Below, piece by piece: positions 17,596-26,137 of a stretch of DNA of 64,000 nt. The first letter of the stretch is position 1, and each line of letters opens with the position of its first letter. The translations under genes and the position numbers were made by a program. Source of the stretch: Roseateles sp049532965 (GTDB taxonomy: Bacteria > Pseudomonadota > Gammaproteobacteria > Burkholderiales > Burkholderiaceae_C); contig NZ_CP186694.1 in assembly GCF_049532965.1 (NCBI RefSeq), forward strand, positions 3,472,001 to 3,536,000, in the 5' to 3' direction. Under the pieces are notes generated by a model. It was not told the origin of the DNA and searched no databases. It saw nothing but the letters and a program-made list of their open reading frames with translations.

Positions 17596-18573
17596 TCACC
17601 TACCCTCGACGAACTGCGCCAAAGGCGTTGCAAGAATGTCGGACGCCACATCAACGTGGAGAACTCCGTAGCCGTCAATCGGTCTGTTCTTTGTGGACGA
17701 GAAGCCGTGCAGGAAGCTTTCGAACTGACTTTTCGGAACCTTGAACTCGCCGCAGTCAGCATCAAAGACGCTGATGACGCCCGCGCCACTTTGATGATGC
17801 ACGGCGACCACGTGCCGATCGACGGGTCCGTAAAGCTGGCTCGGCGAGATGGTCAGCAAGGCATACCCATCCAATTGCCCCGCCACCGCTCGCGCCGTTG
17901 CCTTGGCGTCCATGATGCGACTATTGGAAGCATGTACTTGCATGCCCCAGCTCTCAGAGGCATGCCGCAGCGCTGTGGCGTCCACCGAGCGGCTCGCCCC
18001 CTGCGACTGGCGAGCCGCCGCGGCCGCCTCCTCATAGCGGTGCTGACAAGCGTCGGCGTGGACCAAGGAGTCATACGAGCCGACGACATTCACTCGGTCC
18101 ACCGCTGCGGCCTGTGGACTCGCATGGTGCAGCCTCACCCAGAGCGCCGAGAAGCCCACGCAACTGCCCTGATGGTTTAGGGATGAGCCATAGTGAGCCC
18201 TGGCTGCAAGGTCTTGGCCGAACCTGGCAACCGCAAACGGTTCCATTTGAGGAGGAAGCTCGACCCACGTTGGCGCATCGCGATTCTCGGCCGAAGGCAA
18301 TATCCCGGGTCTCGCGGTGCGTCCGTCGACCGACGCGGCAATCAAGGTGTGGGCGCGAGTTGGCAATCCATGCGTGCGAGGCACTAGCCCGCTGCTGCTT
18401 GCATGGCTGCCCCCACTGCGGTCAGGCGCGCCTCTCCCGGTCAGCTCACCGCCGCCCCAGGACATGCCAGACCGCGCAGTCGTGTCGCCGACCGAAGTGA
18501 CGCCCGAAGCCGGCGTCGATGCGTGATAACGCGAGACGTTTCCGCTGCTACCGCCAAAACAGACATTCCCCAT
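17596..18573 (-). CDS. YopT-like C58-family cysteine protease, candidate type III effector with acylation-type N-terminus
   Basis: 325 residues from the ATG at 18573. The catalytic layout follows YopT/AvrPphB: Cys138 in 'HQGSCVGFSALWVRL', His254 in 'VDRHVVAVHH' and Asp271 in 'VFDADCGEF'. The spacing (116 and 17 residues) is close to that of YopT (Cys139, His258, Asp274). The product would begin MGNVCFGGSS. The Gly2/Cys5 pattern resembles N-terminally myristoylated and palmitoylated plant kinases. The next ~100 residues are Ser/Gly-rich and look disordered, like type III secretion signals. Two longer start options exist (ATG 18654, frame to 18699) with no better ribosome site. There is no PIP box with correct spacing upstream. 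Family role: cleavage of host GTPases or kinases. Secretion and target are inferred. Confidence 0.72.
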   Translation of the reverse strand: MGNVCFGGSSGNVSRYHASTPASGVTSVGDTTARSGMSWGGGELTGRGAPDRSGGSHASSSGLVPRTHGLPTRAHTLIAASVDGRTARPGILPSAENRDAPTWVELPPQMEPFAVARFGQDLAARAHYGSSLNHQGSCVGFSALWVRLHHASPQAAAVDRVNVVGSYDSLVHADACQHRYEEAAAAARQSQGASRSVDATALRHASESWGMQVHASNSRIMDAKATARAVAGQLDGYALLTISPSQLYGPVDRHVVAVHHQSGAGVISVFDADCGEFKVPKSQFESFLHGFSSTKNRPIDGYGVLHVDVASDILATPLAQFVEGR

Positions 18574-18704
18574 CGCTGATTCAAATCCTGAAGAGTTTCT
18601 GGAATCGTCCAAGAATCGAAGGGTCAGAGTCTTCTTCAGTGCGAAGGAGATCATTGGAAAACGACGCTTGATCGCCCCTGTGAGCGATACGATCCGCACT
18701 CGCG

Positions 18705-19589
18705 ATGAAAGCCCTCCTCTTCCTGATCTCTTGCCTGCTGGTCCCGGCCGTTCTCACCTTCCTGCATCAGGTGTGGCTGGTGCGGTGCGAACTCCGTGAT
18801 CAAGCTCAAGCAATCGGGACGACCGTGGCGTGCCGCTACAGCGCCGTCTATGGCTTCTTCGGCGGCGCGGGCAGCATGTTCTACGGCGGCATCCTCTGGA
18901 CGTTCTATGGGTCTGGGCGCGCAACTTTCGATGGGGTGGGCGTGTTGCTGGGCGCGCTGCTGGCACTGGGAGTGCTCCTCGTCTGGCTGTACCTCGTCAC
19001 CAAGATCACCGCCGACGAACTGGGCGTGCAGTCCCGAGGCATCCTCGGATTGACCAGGTCCGCCGCCTGGACGCAGATCGTCAAGGTGGACCACACCTCC
19101 CAGCCGCGAGGATGGTTTCGGCTGCACAGGGCCGACGGGCGCGTGATCCGGGTGTACCCGGGCATGGTTTCCGTACCGCAGCTGTCGGCCATGATCCTGA
19201 GCCGTACGCTGCGGGATGTCATCGCGCCCGACACGCTCGATCTCCTGAGACGAAGCGCGCAGGGCGAGAGGATCGGCAATGAGCAGCTCAACGAGCGGCT
19301 CTACGTGCGGTCCGGTCCGATGCTGCGACTTGCCGGCGGACTGGCGCTCGTCGGCTTGGCATTCGGCTCCGTGGCGTGGTGTGGCTATGCGCGCGAGGCC
19401 CAGATGCTGAGGTGGGCCAGCCTCGAGCTCGTTCAAGGCCTGCGCCAGTTTGCGATGCCGCTCGCGCTGATGTTCATCCTTTGGAGCCTGGCCTTTGCCG
19501 CAGGCGCTGCCGTGATGGCCATCAAGCGCGCCTTGCAGCGCAGACGCGGCAACACCGCGAGTCCCACCGGCGTGGCGGAGAGTCAGTAG
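18705..19589 (+). CDS. Predicted membrane protein of unknown function
   Basis: 294 residues with helices near the N-terminus (MKALLFLISCLLVPAVLTFL), around 75-100 (VLLGALLALGVLLVWLYLV), around 210 and around 250-270. Between helices 2 and 3 lies a ~100-residue soluble part whose strands ('TRSAAWTQIVKVDH', 'RLHRADGRVIRVYPG') resemble a PH-like domain. I do not recognise a named family. It is divergent from the YopT-like gene and followed by a convergent diguanylate cyclase gene. Confidence 0.7.
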   Translation: MKALLFLISCLLVPAVLTFLHQVWLVRCELRDQAQAIGTTVACRYSAVYGFFGGAGSMFYGGILWTFYGSGRATFDGVGVLLGALLALGVLLVWLYLVTKITADELGVQSRGILGLTRSAAWTQIVKVDHTSQPRGWFRLHRADGRVIRVYPGMVSVPQLSAMILSRTLRDVIAPDTLDLLRRSAQGERIGNEQLNERLYVRSGPMLRLAGGLALVGLAFGSVAWCGYAREAQMLRWASLELVQGLRQFAMPLALMFILWSLAFAAGAAVMAIKRALQRRRGNTASPTGVAESQ

Positions 19590-19616
19590 CGGAGCAGACG
19601 GCGGTGGCAAGCAGTC

Positions 19617-21635
19617 CTACGCCTGCCGCCCCCGCCCGCCCGACTTCGCCCGATAGAGCGCCGCATCCGCCCTTTCGATGAGGCCCTTCCACCCGTCCTC
19701 CGCGCCGAGCGCCACACCCACGCTGGCACCGACCTCCAGCTGCAGCCCTTGCAGGTCGAACGGCTCCGCTGCCGCCGCGACCACCTTCTCCGCCGTCGCC
19801 TGCGCGGGCAACGCATTCGGCACCCCGGTCAGCACGATGACGAACTCGTCGCCGCCCAGGCGCGCCACCAGGTCCGTCGGCCGCACGACATTGAGCAGCC
19901 GTGCCGAGAACGCCTTCAGCAGCAGGTCCCCCACCGGATGTCCGTGGGTGTCGTTGACCGGCTTGAACCGGTCCAGGTCGATGTAAAGCATCGCCGTACT
20001 GCCCACCTGGGACGGCGGGATGCTCCGCAGGAAGGACTCGAACCCCTGCCGGTTCGCCAGCCCCGTCAGCGCGTCCTGCTCGCTCAGCTTGAGCAAGCGC
20101 GACTCGCGCTGCTTGTGGATGGTGACGTCGTCCATGATCGCGACGAATCCATCAGGCGCCCCATCCTCCGACCGGCGCGGCTTCAGCGTGACGACGAGAT
20201 TGCGCTGGCTCCCACCGAGGAACATGTCGAGCTCGATCGTGCTCGCCTCGCCCTGCAGCGCGCGCTCCACCGCCTTCATGTTCTCGAGCACCTCCTTGGC
20301 CTGGAGGACGTCCCCGAGCTTGTGCCCGACGATCTCTTCCTTGGACCGGCCCAGCAACTGCTGGAAGGCGTTGTTCACGAACTCGTAGCGCCCCTCGCTG
20401 TCGACGACGGCGATGAAGGTCGGAATGGCCTCCGCGACGGAGCTGAGCGTGCGACGCTGCCGGTACAGCTGGGCCCGCGAGCGGGTGAGCTGCGAGATGT
20501 CCCGCATCACCGACGAGTAGCGCACGATCTCCCCCGCCGCATTGCGGTGGGCCAGCACCATGTGATTCACCTGGATCACGCCCGCGGCCACCACCACGGT
20601 GGTCTCGCCCAGCCAGGCGCCGGTCTTCAAGACCTCGGGAATGATCTCGGCCTTGTAGCGCTTCGTGGTCTCGGGTGTGTTGAAGTCGATGAAGCTGTAT
20701 CCCGACACGTCGCCGTCCGGCGCGATGTCGAGCGCTCGCCGCACCGACGGATTCATGTAGGTCACGCGCCCCTGGTGATCCGCCTGCACCACGTAGTCCG
20801 GCGTCGCTTCGAAGATCTGCGTCAGCACGCGCAGCGACTCCTCCGCCATCTTGCGTTCGGTGATGTCGATGCCGATGGTGAAGATGCCCTGCACGGACCC
20901 GTCCGGCCCGACATCCGGAATCAACTGGCTCTCGGTGTGGACCAGGTGCCCATCGATCCACTCCGCCTGCTCGAACTTGCGACGCTCGCCCCGGAGCGCG
21001 CCGACCAGGTGCTCCGCGCCGACGGCGTTCTCCTGTTCGCCGAGCAACTCGATCCGCGTGCGGCCCAGCACCGCCTCACGGGGCGCCTTCAAGCGCTCGC
21101 AGTTGGCCCGGTTGGCGAAGTGATAGCGCCCCTGGCGGTCCAGGTAGCCGATGCGCACCGGCAGGTTGTCCGTGATGTCGCGGATGAACTGCTCGCTCGC
21201 GGCAAGCCTGGTCTCCAGCACCTTGTGCTCGGTGATGTCCAGCAATGCGCCGACCACCCGCACCGCCTTGCCGGCGTTGTCGAACTCGGTATCGCCGATG
21301 GACCGCACCCACACGCGCCGGCCCTTCGCCGAGGTCAACGGCACCTCGAGCTGCCAGCGCCGGCCGGTCCGGATGCCATCGTCGAAGGCGGCCTCGAGCT
21401 CCGCCATGACCTCCGGCGCGTAGAAGTCCGCAGCGTTCTCGCGCGTTGGCTGAAAGTCGTCGGCCACCTCATGGATGCGGCGGACGACCGGACTCCATGA
21501 CACCTCATCGGTCCGGAGGTCCACGACCCAGCCACCCACGCAGGCCAGTTCCTCGACGCGCTGGAGCAGCGCCGTCGTCGCACGCAGCGGCTGCTCGGTC
21601 TGCTGCGCGTCCGGGGGAAGGTGCGTTCGACTCAT
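19617..21635 (-). CDS. Diguanylate cyclase with four PAS domains
   Basis: 672 residues. About four PAS/PAC units cover residues ~30-505, each ending in a PAC-like signature ('GALLDITEHK', 'TIGIDITERK', 'SVMRDISQL', 'AIMDDVTIHK'). The catalytic GGDEF domain follows, with 'DALTGLANRQGF' and an intact active site 'RLGGDEFVIVL'. An RxxD inhibitory site (RPTD) lies five residues before GGDEF, so product inhibition is expected. No membrane segment is seen, so it is probably cytoplasmic, sensing a small ligand or redox state and making c-di-GMP. It could relate to the adhesin-like surface proteins encoded next door. Confidence 0.93.
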   Translation of the reverse strand: MSRTHLPPDAQQTEQPLRATTALLQRVEELACVGGWVVDLRTDEVSWSPVVRRIHEVADDFQPTRENAADFYAPEVMAELEAAFDDGIRTGRRWQLEVPLTSAKGRRVWVRSIGDTEFDNAGKAVRVVGALLDITEHKVLETRLAASEQFIRDITDNLPVRIGYLDRQGRYHFANRANCERLKAPREAVLGRTRIELLGEQENAVGAEHLVGALRGERRKFEQAEWIDGHLVHTESQLIPDVGPDGSVQGIFTIGIDITERKMAEESLRVLTQIFEATPDYVVQADHQGRVTYMNPSVRRALDIAPDGDVSGYSFIDFNTPETTKRYKAEIIPEVLKTGAWLGETTVVVAAGVIQVNHMVLAHRNAAGEIVRYSSVMRDISQLTRSRAQLYRQRRTLSSVAEAIPTFIAVVDSEGRYEFVNNAFQQLLGRSKEEIVGHKLGDVLQAKEVLENMKAVERALQGEASTIELDMFLGGSQRNLVVTLKPRRSEDGAPDGFVAIMDDVTIHKQRESRLLKLSEQDALTGLANRQGFESFLRSIPPSQVGSTAMLYIDLDRFKPVNDTHGHPVGDLLLKAFSARLLNVVRPTDLVARLGGDEFVIVLTGVPNALPAQATAEKVVAAAAEPFDLQGLQLEVGASVGVALGAEDGWKGLIERADAALYRAKSGGRGRQA

Positions 21636-21833
21636 AAGCTGCCGGCGGCTACCGTTCGGGATCAAGCGCTCGGCCCGGCGAGGCCCGTCATCGGCAGCAA
21701 GCGCTTCTTCCCGTCAGCGACCAGTTCCGCCGAATTTACGCACAAGCGGCAAGCCCCCACAACCCTGGCAGCTCGACCGCGCGGACGCTTCGCGCACCGG
21801 CCGCCCGGCCGCGCCATCGCTGGCGCGTCGGGA

Positions 21834-24800
21834 TCAGAATTTGCCCAGCATGTTCAGGAACATGCCACGGCTCCGATAGCTCAGGTCGGTCAGGTCGTCG
21901 GAGAAGTCGGTGAAGTTGTAGCCCGCGCCCACCTTGAAGTTTTCGTTGACGTGGTAGTACACCGCGCTCAACGCGCCGGTCCTGCGCTCGCCGATTTCGC
22001 CCGCACGCAAGCTGCGGAGCTCCACCAGCCAGTCGTACCGCCGGACCACCTTCCAGTCCACGCGAGCGACCAGCAGCTCGGCGCTGCTCCGCACCCACGG
22101 CGCGCTGTCGTCCCGGCTGGCGCGCAGTTCACCGCTGCGCCAGGCCGCCTTGCCGCCGATCGTCCAGCGCGCGTTCAGGTCGTAGGTGGCGTCCACCGCG
22201 GCCACATGGCTGCGCTGCTGATAGTCGATACCGAGCGAGCTGACCGCGGGCAGGCTGGCGCCGTCCGGCGCCACCTGCGCCGGCGAGGACAGGTCGTACA
22301 GGTAGGTGTACTTGAGCAGCAGGTTCAGCTTGTCGTTGACCAGCGGCCGGAAGGCGTAACCCAGGCCCGCCTCGGTGTAGCGCGCCGCCGCCAACGCACC
22401 GGCCGCGCTGTCGCTGTCGGCCCAGTTGAGCTTGCCCATCCAGCGCGCATCCTTGCCCTGCTGAACCACGATCGAGTTCTTGAGCAGCCAGCTGCTGCGC
22501 CGGTCCGTGCCGCTGACGTCGCGGCGGAACTCCGCGCCTCCCGCGTACTTGATGTCGGCGCTGACGAAGCCCACGGAGACACCGACCGCGCGTCGATCCA
22601 TCTGCCCCGCGTTCTCGGACTCCAGGCGGCCGTTCTCGGCGCTCACGCCGTAGGTCCACCGGTCATCGGGCGCGTACTGCACGCCATAGGCGTGGGTCAG
22701 GCCGCTCTGCACACCGGTGCTCTGCTTGTGCTCGGTGTACACGTTCAAGCCGTCCGCGATCCTCGACTTCAGGCCGCCGACCAGCGTGCCGCCACGCGTC
22801 TGTGCGGTCTCGTCCGTGCGCCCGGTGTCTCGGGCGTAGGTGACGTAGACATTGGACCGGTCGTCATACTGGTAGTCCGCGCCTGCCTTGCCCGCCGCGC
22901 CACCATCGCCCCCGGAGACCTCGGCGCGCAGCGACAGCTTGTCGGTGACGCGATAGCGCCCGCCGAGCCCGAGCCGGTCGTTCTCCAACCGCGTGCCCGA
23001 ACGCGCCATCGTCTTCTGGCCGAAGCCGTAAACCCCCCAGTCGTCGCCGCTGCTGTAGTCGAGCTGCGCCACGCCGTCGGTGCGCGACCCCGTGACCACG
23101 CCGGTGCTCGGCAGCAGCGGCGATGTGTTGATGGCGTCCGTGTCCTTGCGATCCGCGCGCAGCCCCGCCGAAACGGTCCACCGCTCGTCGACACGAACCG
23201 CCACCTGCGCCTCGGCCGCATCGGTGTCGTAACCGTTGAGCTCGTCCTTGTGGTCGGCCTTCAGGCGCAGGTCGGCACGATCGTTGACCGGCACGGTCGC
23301 CGTGGCGCCGGCCTGCCGGGTCTCGTTCGAGGCCGTCTGCCCCGGCGCGGAGAACCCGGCTTCGCGCACCTGCGCGTAGGCGCCGACATGGCCCGCCGAA
23401 CCCATCCCGATCTCGTTCAGGTCGGCCTGCCCTTCGACGCGCCATGCCGTCGCGCCGCGCGTGCCCGCCGGCAAGGTGTTCTGCGAAAAACCGAAGCCAC
23501 CGTCCAGCGACGTGGTGGTGCCCAGGCCCGGCCCCTCGCTGTGCGCGGCCTCGACCTTCAGCGTGGTGTTGTCACTGCGGCGCAGCAGCAGGTCGGCGCC
23601 CGCCAGGCGCTGGTCGGCGCCGGTCTGGCGCTGCTTGGCGGCGGTCAGGCCCAGGCGCACGCCGTCATCGACCCACCAGGTGGTCCGCCCGCCGACGGCC
23701 AGCGTGTCCAGGTCGCTGGACAGCGGCGTGTACTCATAGTCGACGACGAGGTAAGCGGGCTGACCCGTCAGGCCGCCGGCTCGCACCAGCATGCCGTTGT
23801 CCGCCAGGCTCGGCAGCGGGGACGTCAACAGCAGCCGGCCCTGCAGGTAATCGACCTCGTACTCGCTGCCCGGGATCAGCGCGCGGCGCTGCAGCACCAT
23901 GCCGGAATCGCGGTCGCGGATCTCCAGCCACACCTTCTCGGCGCCGCGGCTCACGTCCTGATGACGCAGGTAGTACAGCGAGCCCCCGGTGCCGCGGAAC
24001 TCCTCCCGCGCTGCCAGCGTGCCAGGCTCCGCCGCATACAGCTCGGCGCGCACGCGCGCGTCGCCGAAGTCGGTGCTGTCGTCGCCGACATAGCGCGCCT
24101 GCAGGCCGTAGAGGCCACGGTTGACCTGCGCCAGCGTGTTGTCGGCCCCCAGGTTCAGCTTGAAGTTGCCCCACAGCGCCTGCGAGCGGCCGTCGTCCAC
24201 GCGCAGGTACATCCGGCCCTGGGTCGGCGCGTCGTCGATGCTGGTCGAGTCGTCCCCGAAGGTGCCCCAGCTGTCCAGCGGATCCACGCGCCGGAACAGC
24301 GAGGTCGGATCCTTGCGGTCCAGGTTGCGGAACATCTCCTTGATCGGGCGCTCCTCGGTGTCGACGCTGGCCGTCATCGTCCAGCGGTCGTTGAGCGGTC
24401 CCTTGCCGTAGAACGCCAGCCGACCCTCGCTCCACGTGTCGTTGTTGTAGCGGTTGCGCTCCTGCGTCACCAGCGACGCGGGGCCGCTCGTGCGGTCGCG
24501 GCCGACAGTGAAGTCGGCCTGGCCAACGAAGAAGAAGTCGCGCAGCGGCAGGTCGAAATCGCGGCGGTAGATCCGCGGCTCGCCACTGGGCGGCGTCACC
24601 ACGACCTCGCCGGTCTGCACGCGCCGTGGCACGAGCTGCTGCACGACGAAGCGCCCTTGCGCATCGACCGGCACCGGCAGGCCGAGCGCGCGCACGCGCT
24701 CGTCGGGCTGGATGTTCTCGCCGCTCACCGTCACGGTACCCCCGTGCACCGGGATGTTGACGATCGAGAGCCGGGACTCGCCTTCGGCGGCCCTCAAGCG

Positions 24801-26123
24801 CTGCTCCGGCGTCGGCCCTGCCCCATCGCCCGCATCGGGACGATGGCGATCCGCCAGCGCCAGCGCGATGTCCTCGGTCTCGTCGAAGCGCCCGTCGCTG
24901 TCATACACGCGCAGCCGCCAGTACAGCTTGCGACCGGCGACCGGCCGCTGCGCCCATGCCTCCGGCACGGTCCAGTTGGCCTGCATGTCGGCGTCCAGCG
25001 GCAGCGTGGCCAGCGGCTGCGGCCGCATCGCGTCATCGGCGAGGAACAGCCGCAGCTCGGCACGCGCCTGGAACAGCCGGTAGTTGCTGTAGCCGGCAAA
25101 ACGCACGGTGTCGCCGGGCACGGCTGTCGCGGGCCAGGCGGTCGCGCTGAGCCGGCGGGGCTGGGACAGGTTGTCGTACTGGAGCCGGATGCGATCGCGC
25201 TCCAGCCGCACGTCGATGCAGCGCTGGCGATCGGCGCTGGAGCTGTCGGCGCCGACCAGCGGCTCGCCGTCGACGGTCAGCCGCAACGGCGCGTCGTCGG
25301 GCGCATAGGCGCTCAGCATGCCGCAGGCGGTCGGGTCCACCGGCTCGCTGCGGACCACGGTCTCCTGCCGGTCCGGCAGCGGATCGCGCCAGTACACGCG
25401 GATCTCCACCCGGCGGTTGGCGGCCCAGTTGGCCCGATCCTCGCGGGGCTCGGCGACCGGTTCGTCGGGGCCGCGCGAGTCGGCGCTGAAGGCGCTCTCC
25501 GGCAGGCCGAGCTGCGCCGCGAGATAGCGGCCGACCTGTCGCGCCCGCGCCAGGCCCAGCGCCTGGTTGTCGGGAAAGCGGTGACGCAGCGCCGGCTTGA
25601 TGCGTTCCACATCGGTGTGGCCGATGATCTCGAAGTGCAGGTCCTGGCGGCCGCGCACCTGGGCCACCACCGCGTCCAGGCGAGCGCGGTCCTCCGGCCT
25701 CAGGAAGTCTTCGCCGGAGTCGAAGCGGGACGCCTGCGAGGCCTCGCGGGGTGCGCTGCCGCCTGGGACGGTGCGCTGCCCCTCGATGCGCCGCTCGGCC
25801 AATGCGCGCTCGTCGCCGAGCACCACGGTGAGCTTGGGCAGCTCGCGCTCCGCGGTGGCGGGCAGATGATCGACGCCGTCGATCTCGATCGCGCGACGGT
25901 CTCGCTCGCAGCGATCGCTGAAGCGGCCCCGCGCATCGGCGGCGCAATGGGTGGCCGGGGCGGCCGATGCCACGGCCGGCTCGGCCGACTCGGCCGCCAG
26001 GGCCGGCAATGCGCCCATGCCGATCAACAGGCAGGCGGAGGCCGCGGCGCCGGACAGCGCCGCGCGCCTGAACACAGGACGGGTCATGCAATTCACTCGG
26101 GAGAAAGACGGAGGCGGGGTCAT
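21834..26123 (-). CDS. Large outer-membrane protein: OmpA-like domain plus C-terminal beta-barrel
   Basis: 1,429 residues from ATG 26123, selected because AGGAGG lies just upstream. A signal peptide follows (RRAALSGAAASACLLIGMGALPALAAE). Residues ~95-255 contain an OmpA/peptidoglycan-binding motif set ('FEIIGHTDVERIKPA ... ANRRVEIRVYW'). A beta-sandwich linker ends near 'RDFDLPLRDFFFVGQADFTVG'. Residues ~520-1429 are long amphipathic strands ending in Phe ('FLNMLGKF'), as in outer-membrane barrels. The stop of the giant repeat protein gene upstream overlaps the frame's earlier ATG (TGATG), so the two are translated together. I infer that the barrel anchors or exports the repeat protein. Confidence 0.85.
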   Translation of the reverse strand: MTPPPSFSRVNCMTRPVFRRAALSGAAASACLLIGMGALPALAAESAEPAVASAAPATHCAADARGRFSDRCERDRRAIEIDGVDHLPATAERELPKLTVVLGDERALAERRIEGQRTVPGGSAPREASQASRFDSGEDFLRPEDRARLDAVVAQVRGRQDLHFEIIGHTDVERIKPALRHRFPDNQALGLARARQVGRYLAAQLGLPESAFSADSRGPDEPVAEPREDRANWAANRRVEIRVYWRDPLPDRQETVVRSEPVDPTACGMLSAYAPDDAPLRLTVDGEPLVGADSSSADRQRCIDVRLERDRIRLQYDNLSQPRRLSATAWPATAVPGDTVRFAGYSNYRLFQARAELRLFLADDAMRPQPLATLPLDADMQANWTVPEAWAQRPVAGRKLYWRLRVYDSDGRFDETEDIALALADRHRPDAGDGAGPTPEQRLRAAEGESRLSIVNIPVHGGTVTVSGENIQPDERVRALGLPVPVDAQGRFVVQQLVPRRVQTGEVVVTPPSGEPRIYRRDFDLPLRDFFFVGQADFTVGRDRTSGPASLVTQERNRYNNDTWSEGRLAFYGKGPLNDRWTMTASVDTEERPIKEMFRNLDRKDPTSLFRRVDPLDSWGTFGDDSTSIDDAPTQGRMYLRVDDGRSQALWGNFKLNLGADNTLAQVNRGLYGLQARYVGDDSTDFGDARVRAELYAAEPGTLAAREEFRGTGGSLYYLRHQDVSRGAEKVWLEIRDRDSGMVLQRRALIPGSEYEVDYLQGRLLLTSPLPSLADNGMLVRAGGLTGQPAYLVVDYEYTPLSSDLDTLAVGGRTTWWVDDGVRLGLTAAKQRQTGADQRLAGADLLLRRSDNTTLKVEAAHSEGPGLGTTTSLDGGFGFSQNTLPAGTRGATAWRVEGQADLNEIGMGSAGHVGAYAQVREAGFSAPGQTASNETRQAGATATVPVNDRADLRLKADHKDELNGYDTDAAEAQVAVRVDERWTVSAGLRADRKDTDAINTSPLLPSTGVVTGSRTDGVAQLDYSSGDDWGVYGFGQKTMARSGTRLENDRLGLGGRYRVTDKLSLRAEVSGGDGGAAGKAGADYQYDDRSNVYVTYARDTGRTDETAQTRGGTLVGGLKSRIADGLNVYTEHKQSTGVQSGLTHAYGVQYAPDDRWTYGVSAENGRLESENAGQMDRRAVGVSVGFVSADIKYAGGAEFRRDVSGTDRRSSWLLKNSIVVQQGKDARWMGKLNWADSDSAAGALAAARYTEAGLGYAFRPLVNDKLNLLLKYTYLYDLSSPAQVAPDGASLPAVSSLGIDYQQRSHVAAVDATYDLNARWTIGGKAAWRSGELRASRDDSAPWVRSSAELLVARVDWKVVRRYDWLVELRSLRAGEIGERRTGALSAVYYHVNENFKVGAGYNFTDFSDDLTDLSYRSRGMFLNMLGKF

Positions 26124-26137
26124 GGCGGCCTCCTGCA

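Noticed and set aside
18574..18700. PIP box upstream of the 17.6-kb YopT-like gene
   Set aside because: Two TTCG elements occur in the right orientation, but the spacer is 20 bases and the second is TTCGA. This does not fit TTCGB-N15-TTCGB.
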